Of a DNA stretch of 64,000 nucleotides, positions 18,824-34,225 are shown one piece after another. The stretch is from positions 62,001 through 126,000 of the forward strand of contig NZ_JAJCYB010000111.1 in the NCBI RefSeq assembly GCF_029263155.1, read 5' to 3'. Made by a program: the position numbers and the translations under genes. Within the stretch, counting starts at the first letter, position 1; every line of letters starts with the position of its first letter. Below the pieces are notes generated by a model. It saw nothing but the letters and a program-made list of their open reading frames with translations. It ran no database searches and was not told the DNA's origin. This DNA is from Pseudonocardia sp. (GTDB taxonomy: Bacteria; Actinomycetota; Actinomycetes; Mycobacteriales; Pseudonocardiaceae).

Positions 18824-18868
18824 CGAACGGCACTTTCGCCCAACCAGGTTGGGCGAAAGTGCCGTTCG
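18824..18868 (+). terminator. Long perfect hairpin downstream of rplL
   Basis: cgaacggcactttcgcccaac-cag-gttgggcgaaagtgccgttcg: 21-bp perfect inverted repeat with 3-nt loop, no clear U-tract. Confidence 0.7.
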
Positions 18869-19145
18869 TGCGTCCGGGGCGAGGACGACGGCGGTCACGC
18901 TGCGTCAAGGGGTCCCGTTGGCCGTCCCGCACGCGGGACGAACGGTCGCGGGCGCCTCGCCGCGGACCGGGACGGGCGGTCGACGCGGCGGGCCGAGGTC
19001 GTCCGTTCACCGGGTACCTGTGTGGCGAACACGGTCTGTGCACCCGGTCGTCCCGCGAAAGGGACCACTTACCGACGCGTAGCGTCTTGACTCGGTGCGC
19101 CTGTCAGGTCACTCTTAGGTCTCGATGGTTTCCTTGGGGACCCGT

Positions 19146-19175
19146 CTCGACAGCGGCTGCATTTGCAGCTAGACT
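19146..19175 (+). promoter_or_regulatory. Candidate rpoBC promoter
   Basis: CTCGAC-18 nt-TAGACT followed by gcctctttgcgctgcc, upstream of the rpoB leader. Confidence 0.45.
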
Positions 19176-19423
19176 GCCTCTTTGCGCTGCCTCCGTCCAT
19201 CTGTGCCTGCGCAACGAGGACTTCGCTTCGGTGAAGCCACCCCGGTGTGCACGCTCAGGTGGTCGGCGGCCGTGCCCTGACAACAGACGGTGTGCCCCGG
19301 TTCTTCCCCCGCGACCATCCCGACCGTTCGGCCCGGACCTCCCGCCCGGGCCGGTCGAGCGAAACGGTAGCGCGTCAAGCCCGGAGCCCGCCAGACGAGA
19401 GCGCAGTTCCGGAAGGACGCATC

Positions 19424-22951
<3,528 letters not shown>

Positions 22952-23010
22952 TCGCCCGCCCTGTGCCTAATTGATCTGGGCTAGATACAACGAAGGACTG
23001 AGGACTCATA

Positions 23011-26934
<3,924 letters not shown>

Positions 26935-26945
26935 CCGGTAGTCGG

Positions 26946-26975
26946 CCGGTCCCTCCACGACGGTGGAGGGACCGG
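26946..26975 (+). terminator. rpoC terminator hairpin 1
   Basis: ccggtccctccac-gacg-gtggagggaccgg, 13-bp perfect stem directly after the rpoC stop. Confidence 0.75.
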
Positions 26976-26994
26976 GGCCGAAGGCGAGGTCCCG

Positions 26995-27039
26995 AACGGG
27001 GCCGGACACCGCGCTCCCGTGGCGGTGTCCGGCCCCGTT
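26995..27039 (+). terminator. rpoC terminator hairpin 2
   Basis: aacggggccggacaccgc-gctcccgtg-gcggtgtccggccccgtt, 18-bp perfect stem. Confidence 0.65.
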
Positions 27040-27092
27040 CCTGCGTCGTGGGGGGCACGACACGAGCGAGCCGCCTCCGTCGGATCCAGGGT

Positions 27093-27860
27093 TCAGCCGT
27101 GGGTGGCGAGGCGGCCGATCTCGCGGGCCAGCGTCGCGGGGTCGCCCGGGCCGACGGTGAGCGCACCGCGCCCGGCCGGCAGCACCTGCATCTGGCCCCG
27201 TCCGCCGCACAGGACGCCCACGACGTAGGGGCCGCGGCGCATCCGCCGTCCGTCGCCGCGCCGCCGCGACGACCCGAACTGGGCCCGCCGGTCGACACCG
27301 TCGCATGCCCGGGCCAGGGTCTCCGCGTCGGTCCGGGGAACCCCGTGCCGGATCAGGGCGGCGACCAGCCGTGCCGGGTCGCCGCTGTGGTGCGCCGTGG
27401 CCCTGACCGCCGCTACCGGCACGGTCACCGCGTCGCCGCGACCGGGTGGCATCGGTCCGAGCAGTTCGACCAGCGCGGCGATGGCGTCGTGCGGATGCCG
27501 GTCGAACAGCGTGATCTCGCCTCCGGAGCGGGTGGCCAGTACGCAGCGGCCTGCGCGCGCCGCGGCCACGCCGGCGACCAGGCCGAGCTCGGTCCGGGCC
27601 CGCATGTCGAGGACGGCGTCGGGCTCGGCCAGGCACCGGAACCGGTCGGTGAGCAACCGGCCCGGTCCGCGGCCGTCGCCGAGCCCGCGGCACGCGAGCT
27701 GCTCCAGCGTCGCGTCGACCAGCCGAGCCCGGTCGTGCCGGGTCATGGCGGCGCGAGGTGGGTCGAGCTGCCACGGGGTCTCCTCGTGCCCGGCGCTGGT
27801 CCAGGCGACCTCGAACTCGGTGAGGGTCAGCACGCACGCGGCCGCCCGGTCGGGGATCAT
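27093..27860 (-). CDS. EspG-family ESX secretion-associated protein
   Basis: LTLTEFEVAWTSAGHEETPWQLDPPR...(R)ARAELGLVAGVAAARAGRCVLATRSGGEITL...C-terminal GRGALTVGPGDPATLAREIGRLA, characteristic of actinobacterial EspG-like chaperones; adjacent to a PPE-like gene. Confidence 0.75.
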   Translation of the reverse strand: MIPDRAAACVLTLTEFEVAWTSAGHEETPWQLDPPRAAMTRHDRARLVDATLEQLACRGLGDGRGPGRLLTDRFRCLAEPDAVLDMRARTELGLVAGVAAARAGRCVLATRSGGEITLFDRHPHDAIAALVELLGPMPPGRGDAVTVPVAAVRATAHHSGDPARLVAALIRHGVPRTDAETLARACDGVDRRAQFGSSRRRGDGRRMRRGPYVVGVLCGGRGQMQVLPAGRGALTVGPGDPATLAREIGRLATHG

Positions 27861-29287
27861 CGGTCGCTCTCGCCGCCGATGACTGGCTCGGTGTGCGGCG
27901 GCAGCGGCACGTCGAACAGCTCGTCGGTGGGCACCCAGTACCGGCGGCGGTGCTCCGAGGGCCCGGACCCGCCGGCGGCGCCGCCCATCATCGGCAGGTA
28001 GCCGGGTCCGTGCCCGGCGCCCCGCGGCGCCGCACCGGGTGCGGCGTACGTGCCGCCGGTCGTGACCGGCGGGCCCGGACGCCCGCCGTGCCCGGCCGCC
28101 CGGCCGTCGGCGCCACCCCCGGATCCGCCCCAGCCGCTCGAACCCGGCGACCCCGAGCCGGTCCAGCCGGGTCGCCCTCCCGATCCGGAGGCGATCCGGT
28201 CACCCGCATCCGGAGCGTGCCGTGTGGTGATCGGGTGGCCGGTCGTACCGGGTGGGCCGAAGCCGGGCCGACCCGCGCCGCCGGGCCCCGCGCCGCCGGG
28301 CCCCGCACCGATCGGCCCCGCACCCATCGGCCCCGTGCCGGGCGGACCCGCCCCCGGTGAACCCGTCCCCGACGGACCCCAGACCGGCGATCCGTGGCCC
28401 GGCCCGGGTACGGCCGCGTCCCGGGCGGATCCGGTCGGGACGCCGAGCGCGGCAGGAGCTGCGGGTGTGGCGGTCCGGGCCGGGACGGGCGCGGACCAGG
28501 GCACTCCCGTGTTGCCGGGGCCGGCCGGGCCGCCGCCCACGCCTGCCGGACCCGCCCCTCCCGCGCCCGGCGGACCGACCCCCACCGGTACGGCACTGCC
28601 TGCGGTGCCCGGCGCGCCCGGTCCCGTCGCGCCGCCGGAGCCCCAGCTGCCCGTACCTCCGCCCGGACCGGGTGCCCCGCCGAGGCCGGAGGCTCCGGCA
28701 GGCCCGAGGGTGGCCGGCTCGGCGACCGTGCCCTCACCGGGCCGTCCGAAGGCGGAGACCGCGTCCCGCACGACCGACTCGTGTGCGACGAGCGCGTGGC
28801 GCGCCTGAGCCTCCAGCGTGCGGTTCTCCTCGACGGTGGCCATGTAGTCCGACTGCACGTCGAGCAGGCCGCCCATCGGGGTCTGGTCCAGCGCTGCGTC
28901 GTACACGTCGATCCCCATCTCCCACCAGTCCCAGGATCCGGGGTCCTGCCACGTCACAGCCGGGCGCAGCGCCTCGAACGACCGGCCGTAGGTGTCGACG
29001 GTGCCGCTGCCGATCCCGGTGCCCGTCCCGCCGGCACCGGCGAACCGAGCCGTCTCGTGCAGCGAGGTGCCGACGGCGTCGGCGGCCCGGCTCTCCCACA
29101 CCGTTCCGAGGTCGCGGGCCAGCTGCTGCAGGTGCGCGTCGGACTCGGCGAAGGAGTTCCCGAGGTTGCCCAGCCCGACCCGCGCCCCGTCGACGGCGGC
29201 GCTACCGGGCGCGCCGTTGATCCAGCCGTACATCGTGCGCAGCGCCTCCCCACCGCTGGGGTAGACGTGATAGCTGATCTCGGACAT
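27857..29287 (-). CDS. PPE-like/WXG-type protein with Pro/Gly-rich C-terminus
   Basis: N-terminal helical domain ISYHVYPSGGEALRTMYGWINGAPGSAAVDGARVGLGNLGNSFAESDAHLQQLARDLGTVWESRAADAVGTSLHETARFAG, then long Gly/Pro/Thr-rich tail; overlaps the EspG-like gene. Confidence 0.65.
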   Translation of the reverse strand: MSEISYHVYPSGGEALRTMYGWINGAPGSAAVDGARVGLGNLGNSFAESDAHLQQLARDLGTVWESRAADAVGTSLHETARFAGAGGTGTGIGSGTVDTYGRSFEALRPAVTWQDPGSWDWWEMGIDVYDAALDQTPMGGLLDVQSDYMATVEENRTLEAQARHALVAHESVVRDAVSAFGRPGEGTVAEPATLGPAGASGLGGAPGPGGGTGSWGSGGATGPGAPGTAGSAVPVGVGPPGAGGAGPAGVGGGPAGPGNTGVPWSAPVPARTATPAAPAALGVPTGSARDAAVPGPGHGSPVWGPSGTGSPGAGPPGTGPMGAGPIGAGPGGAGPGGAGRPGFGPPGTTGHPITTRHAPDAGDRIASGSGGRPGWTGSGSPGSSGWGGSGGGADGRAAGHGGRPGPPVTTGGTYAAPGAAPRGAGHGPGYLPMMGGAAGGSGPSEHRRRYWVPTDELFDVPLPPHTEPVIGGESDR

Positions 29288-29291
29288 CCGT

Positions 29292-29867
29292 TCAGCTCCC
29301 GTCCCGGGCGATGAGGGTCTGCATGGCCAGCTCCATGGCCCGGCGCGCCTTCGTGCACGATTCCTCGAGCGTGACCTGCAGCTCCGTGCCGTCGTAGCTG
29401 TAGATGAGCTCCAGGTTCTCGTCCGGTGCGACGTCCACCAGGACGGTGCAGGCCTCGCCGTCCGAGGAGTAGAGCGTCTCGGCCTCCACGGCGGGGAACC
29501 CGGCGATCGTGATCTCGCGCGCGTTGCGGTCGGGGAAGGTGAGCAGCCCGGCCGGGCTGCCCTGCGAGGGCCCGATCAGGTAGTTCTCGATCGGCTCGTC
29601 GATGCTCTGCGACCAGAAGCAGCTCTGCAGCACGCGGCCGTCGGGTGGGCTGAACTGGGCCCTGCCGACCTGCAGCTCGATCAGCTGTGGCCTGGTGAGC
29701 AGCGCGCAGGGGTCGATGTCGGCCACCGGGATGTCGTAGGGCCGCGCGGCCAGCTGCGGGCCCGCCGGTGCGGGCGGGGCGGCCGGTTCGGCGGCCGGGG
29801 CGGTGCACCCGGCCGACCCGAGCAGGGTCGGCGCGAGCAGCGCCACCGCGAGCAGCGCCCGCCTCAT
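29292..29867 (-). CDS. DUF3558-like lipoprotein
   Basis: MRRALLAVALLAPTLLGSAGCTAP lipobox; DIPVADIDPCALLTRPQLIELQVG...LQSCFWS pattern typical of DUF3558. ATG at 29867 used rather than the track start. Confidence 0.75.
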   Translation of the reverse strand: MRRALLAVALLAPTLLGSAGCTAPAAEPAAPPAPAGPQLAARPYDIPVADIDPCALLTRPQLIELQVGRAQFSPPDGRVLQSCFWSQSIDEPIENYLIGPSQGSPAGLLTFPDRNAREITIAGFPAVEAETLYSSDGEACTVLVDVAPDENLELIYSYDGTELQVTLEESCTKARRAMELAMQTLIARDGS

Positions 29868-30211
29868 CCGACGGTCCGGAACGAGTCGGCGATCTCGGTC
29901 TCGGTGTAGCCGTAGCGGCGGGCGGAGTCGTCGAGCGTGCGTGCGGAGGCGCGCAGCGCCTCGATGTAGCGGGCGCAGTGCTGCAGCCAGCCGTCGATGC
30001 GGGAGTTGAACGCCGCCGCGGCCTCGGGCGAGACCGGGTCCCCGCCGCACAGCCCCACCCGGCACTCCCGCTGGGCGACCCGGAGGTCTTCGGCGAGCCG
30101 GTCGGCCTCGGCGAGGATCCCGGCGCGCAGCTGCAGGACGTTGTCCCGGTCGACGCGCAGCACGCCGACCGCGGCGTCGAGCTCGGACCGGAAATCGGTG
30201 GGTGAGGACAC
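29864..30211 (-). CDS. Small helical WXG100/ESX-type protein
   Basis: VSSPTDFRSELDAAVGVLRVDRDNVLQLRAGILAEADRLAEDLRVAQ...RYIEALRASARTLDDSARRYGYTETEIADSFRTVG; C-terminal YTETE fits a YxxxD/E type VII signal; 4-nt overlap with the DUF3558-like gene. Confidence 0.55.
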   Translation of the reverse strand: MSSPTDFRSELDAAVGVLRVDRDNVLQLRAGILAEADRLAEDLRVAQRECRVGLCGGDPVSPEAAAAFNSRIDGWLQHCARYIEALRASARTLDDSARRYGYTETEIADSFRTVG

Positions 30212-30500
30212 GGGAGGCAGGGTAGATCGGACCGGCCGTGCCGCGTGGGCGTTCGGGAGAACTCGCGGGATCGACCAGGCGCTCCGTCGCGCGCCACGGG
30301 TGGTCGGTCTCCCTCGGTCGCCCACCCGGGGCAGACTGTCTCGGGGCCCAGGGGCGAGGTCGGCCACCTCGGGCCGGCCGGCGTGCTGGGATCCGCACGG
30401 GGCCAGGGACTGCCCACGAGCGGAACACCATGGCTGTTCTACCGGCGGCCCACGACAGCACCGGCGTTCCGCTCGTGCGATTCACGGAGGTCTCGCTGCG

Positions 30501-32828
30501 TCAGGTCACCTCGTACTCGGCGGGGTCGAACGTCGAGGTGCGCCTGCGGTACTCGCGCATCAGACCGGGCCAGTTGTTGACGATCCGGCCGTTCTCGGTG
30601 CGGTACCAGCTCCGGCAGCCGGTCCACACCGTCCCGTCCAGGCGCTGCTGGATCTCGGTGTCGAACGCGTCCTCGACCTCGGGGCGTACCGTGAGCGTGC
30701 GGGTCCCGGCGGCGAGGGTCTCGATGGCCTGCCGCACGTAGGCGATCTGGCTCTCCAGCATGGTCACGATCGAGCCGGAGCCGACGTTGGTGTTGGGACC
30801 GTAGAGCAGGAACAGGTTCGGAAAGCCGGGCACGGTGATGCCCAGGTGGGCGCGGGCGCCGTCCCGCCAGCTCTCGGAGAGCTCCACGCCGCCGGGACCG
30901 AAGACCTTCATCGGGGTGAGGAAGTCGCTGGTGGCGAAACCGGTGCCGAGGATGATCACGTCGGCCGGGTGCTCGGTGCCGTCGGCGGTCCGGACCCCCG
31001 TCGGGGTCACCGCCTCGATCGCGTCCGTGACGACGTCGACGTGCGGGCGGGCCAGCGCCGGGAACCAGTCCGAGGAGATGCCCACGCGCTTGCAGCCGAC
31101 GGGGTAGTCGGGCTGCAGCCGGGCGCGCAGGACGGGGTCGGCGACCTGCCGGCGCAGCATGGTGTCGTGGGCCCACCGGAACGGTGCGGCCATGGCCGGG
31201 AAGCGGGTGAAGCCCAGCGCGCCGGTCTCGAAGAAGGCCGTCCAGAACCCGCGGGCCGGCAACCGCGAGGCCGGCACGACCCGCAGCAGGGCCCGGGTGA
31301 GGGTGCCGTAGCGGCGGTCCGGCTTGGGGATCAGGTAGGGGGCCGACCGCTGGAACACCGTCATCGCCGAGACGCGGTCGACGATCGCCGGCACGAACTG
31401 GATGGCGCTGGCGCCGGTGCCGATCACCGCCACGCGCTTGCCGGCGAGGTCCACGTCGTGGCGCCACCGTGCGGAGTGGAACACCGGACCGGGGAACGAG
31501 TCGAGGCCCGGGATGCGCGGCGTCGCCGGGACCGAGAGCTGGCCGCACGCCGGCACCAGCACGTCGGTCTCCAGCGACCCGCCGTCGGCCAGGTCGAGAC
31601 GCCAGACCGCACGGGAGTCGTCCCAGCGGGCCTCGGTCACCTCGGTGTTCAGCCGCGGCGCGAGGTCGTGCTCGTCGGCGACGCGCTGCAGGTAGCGCAG
31701 GATGTCGGGCTGCGGGGCGAACCGGCGGCTCCACTCCCGTCCCGGCGCGAACGAGAACGAGTACAGGTGCGACGGCACGTCGCAGGCGGCACCGGGGTAG
31801 GTGTTGTCGCGCCACACCCCGCCGACCCCCGACGCCTTGTCGAGGATCGTCACGTCGGCGACGCCGGAGCCGCGCATCACCGCACCCAGCCCGATGCCGC
31901 CGAAGCCGGCGCCGACCACGGCCACCCGCGGCCTGCGCGCGGCGCAGTCGCGCCGCACCCCCCGCCCGAGCTCGCGGACCGCGTCGTCGGCCTCGGCGAG
32001 CATGCCGGCGAACACCGGGAAGGCGTGCCACATGCCCGGGGTCCGCAGGTAGCCGACGTCCACGCCCGCCGCCCGGGCCCGCTCGACGAGGGTGTCCGCG
32101 TCGCCGACGAGCACCTCGTCGGCCCCGGCCACGACGTGCAGCGGGGGGAACCCGGCGAGGTCGGCGTCGAGGGAGCGCAGCTCGGGCGCGTCGGAGCCGG
32201 CACGGTACTGCTGCGCGGCCGTGCCCAGCCAGCCCGGGTCGAGCATCGCGTCGCTCGCGGCGTTGGCGGCGAGCCACGGGGAGGTCAGGTCGAGATCGAG
32301 CCACGGGGAGATGAGCCCGACCGAGCCGGGCAGGTCCGCCCCCGCCGCGCGCAGCCGCAGGACCAGCGCCATCGCGAGGCCGCCGCCCGCGGAATCACCG
32401 AGCACGGCGATGCGTTGTGCGGCATGCCCGGATGCGCGCAGGGCGTGGAAGGCTGCGAGCGCGTCGTCCAGGGCTGCGGGGAAGGGGTGCTCGGGGGCCA
32501 GCCGGTAGACGGGCACGTGCACGGGAGCTGCGGCGGCGCGGCTCAGGTGTGCGGTGAGCGCGCGGTGCGACGCGGGGGAGCCGGTCTGGTATCCGCCACC
32601 GTGCAGGTAGAGCACCTGGTGCGGGCCGTCGGCGCCTCGGGCGGTCACGCGCTCGGTCGGCACCCCGCCCAGCGTCGTCGCGGTGCGGCGGGTGCCGGCG
32701 GGCCCGGGCACGACGTACCCGGTCACGTCGAGCAGCCGCCTGCGCAGGGCGAGCGGGAGACCGGGGGAGAGCAGTGGGGCGACGACGCCGCGGGTCGTCA
32801 GGCGGACGGCGGCACGGGGCAGGCGCAT
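30501..32828 (-). CDS. Fused alpha/beta-hydrolase (HSL-type esterase) - type I Baeyer-Villiger flavin monooxygenase
   Basis: N-terminal HGGGY and GDSAGGG esterase motifs; C-terminal GAGFGGIGLG Rossmann, FPGPVFHSARW (BVMO FxGxxxHxxxW fingerprint), second Rossmann GTGASAIQ. Uninterrupted single frame. ATG at 32828. Confidence 0.88.
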   Translation of the reverse strand: MRLPRAAVRLTTRGVVAPLLSPGLPLALRRRLLDVTGYVVPGPAGTRRTATTLGGVPTERVTARGADGPHQVLYLHGGGYQTGSPASHRALTAHLSRAAAAPVHVPVYRLAPEHPFPAALDDALAAFHALRASGHAAQRIAVLGDSAGGGLAMALVLRLRAAGADLPGSVGLISPWLDLDLTSPWLAANAASDAMLDPGWLGTAAQQYRAGSDAPELRSLDADLAGFPPLHVVAGADEVLVGDADTLVERARAAGVDVGYLRTPGMWHAFPVFAGMLAEADDAVRELGRGVRRDCAARRPRVAVVGAGFGGIGLGAVMRGSGVADVTILDKASGVGGVWRDNTYPGAACDVPSHLYSFSFAPGREWSRRFAPQPDILRYLQRVADEHDLAPRLNTEVTEARWDDSRAVWRLDLADGGSLETDVLVPACGQLSVPATPRIPGLDSFPGPVFHSARWRHDVDLAGKRVAVIGTGASAIQFVPAIVDRVSAMTVFQRSAPYLIPKPDRRYGTLTRALLRVVPASRLPARGFWTAFFETGALGFTRFPAMAAPFRWAHDTMLRRQVADPVLRARLQPDYPVGCKRVGISSDWFPALARPHVDVVTDAIEAVTPTGVRTADGTEHPADVIILGTGFATSDFLTPMKVFGPGGVELSESWRDGARAHLGITVPGFPNLFLLYGPNTNVGSGSIVTMLESQIAYVRQAIETLAAGTRTLTVRPEVEDAFDTEIQQRLDGTVWTGCRSWYRTENGRIVNNWPGLMREYRRRTSTFDPAEYEVT

Positions 32829-33049
32829 ACCGGACGGTAACCGGCGGCGCGGGGCGAGGGGAACGGCTCGCCGGGGCCACCGGATGCACGATCGGGCCAT
32901 GTCATCGGGCCATGCCGTCGCACCGATCGCGTCGGCGAAGACGGTGCGACGAGCGGAGGGCATCGCGCGGCGAGCGGGCGAGTCCTCTTGCGGCGCGCGG
33001 TCGGGTGCGGCACCCTGGCCGGACCGGCAGACGCAGACCAGGACCCGTT

Positions 33050-33079
33050 TTGACCCCCTCTTCGCGGGGCGGGTACTCT
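33050..33079 (+). promoter_or_regulatory. Candidate rpsL operon promoter
   Basis: TTGACC-18 nt-TACTCT about 250 nt upstream of rpsL. Confidence 0.55.
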
Positions 33080-33225
33080 TGGTGCTTGCGCTCGACCTCG
33101 GTCGGGCCGATCTGCGCGCCCGTGGCCGTCGATCTCGTGCTCCGGCCGTGATCGCGTCCTCTTGCGCAGGCCCCTGGTCACCACGGTGAGGTTCCCCGAT
33201 CTCATTGGCACGATGACCCAGGGGT

Positions 33226-33243
33226 GCGACACGCCCGACCTCG
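33226..33243 (+). promoter_or_regulatory. Leader element shared with rpsJ
   Basis: gcgacacgcccgacctcg, identical at 37796-37813 upstream of rpsJ. Confidence 0.55.
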
Positions 33244-33329
33244 GGGGAGGGCGGCCGGTGCTACCGGCCTCCCCGGCACCACACCCAGTTAGAGCACCAG
33301 CACCACCGACGGGAAGAAGCAGACGGTTC

Positions 33330-33704
33330 ATGCCCACGATCCAGCAGCTGGTCCGTAAGGGCCGTCAGGACAAGGCCACCAAGACGAAGACGGCCGCCCT
33401 CAAGGGCAGCCCGCAGCGTCGTGGGGTGTGCACCCGCGTGTACACGACCACGCCCAAGAAGCCGAACTCGGCGCTGCGCAAGGTCGCCCGCGTCAAGCTG
33501 ACCAGCAACATGGAGATCACGGCCTACATCCCGGGTGAGGGTCACAACCTCCAGGAGCACTCGATCGTGCTGGTCCGCGGCGGCCGAGTGAAGGACCTCC
33601 CCGGCGTCCGCTACAAGATCGTCCGTGGCTCGCTGGACACCCAGGGCGTCAAGAACCGCAAGCAGGCGCGCAGCCGCTACGGCGCGAAGAAGGAGAAGAG
33701 CTGA
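33330..33704 (+). CDS. rpsL: 30S ribosomal protein S12
   Basis: [57 protein letters not shown]. Confidence 0.98.
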   Translation: MPTIQQLVRKGRQDKATKTKTAALKGSPQRRGVCTRVYTTTPKKPNSALRKVARVKLTSNMEITAYIPGEGHNLQEHSIVLVRGGRVKDLPGVRYKIVRGSLDTQGVKNRKQARSRYGAKKEKS

Positions 33705-34174
33705 TGCCTCGCAAGGGCCCCGCGCCGAAGCGGCCGCTGGTCAACGACCCGGTCTACGGTGCCCCGCTGGTCACCCAGCTGGTCAACAAGGTGCTGCAGG
33801 ACGGCAAGCGCTCGCTCGCCGAGCGCATCGTCTACGCCGCACTCGAGGGCACGCGCGAGAAGACCGGCACCGACCCGGTGGTCACGCTCAAGCGGGCGCT
33901 GGACAACGTGAAGCCGGCCCTGGAGGTGCGCAGCCGCCGTGTCGGTGGCGCCACCTACCAGGTTCCCGTCGAGGTCCGTGCCGTCCGGCAGACCACGCTG
34001 GGGCTGCGCTGGCTGGTGTCCTACGCCGGGCAGCGTCGCGAGAAGACCATGGTCGAGCGCCTGATGAACGAGCTGCTCGACGCGAGCAACGGGCTGGGTG
34101 CCGCGGTGAAGCGGCGCGAGGACATGCACAAGATGGCGGAGTCCAACAAGGCCTTCGCCCACTATCGATGGTGA
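33704..34174 (+). CDS. rpsG: 30S ribosomal protein S7
   Basis: [44 protein letters not shown]. Confidence 0.98.
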   Translation: MPRKGPAPKRPLVNDPVYGAPLVTQLVNKVLQDGKRSLAERIVYAALEGTREKTGTDPVVTLKRALDNVKPALEVRSRRVGGATYQVPVEVRAVRQTTLGLRWLVSYAGQRREKTMVERLMNELLDASNGLGAAVKRREDMHKMAESNKAFAHYRW

Positions 34175-34225
34175 TGACTACGGCGCGACAGTTCGCGCCG
34201 ACCTCTTGAGGGAAGCGAGACAGCT

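Noticed and set aside
30439-32304. 621-aa Arg-rich minus-strand ORF overlapping the esterase-BVMO gene
   Set aside because: Alternative frame of the fusion gene without domain motifs.
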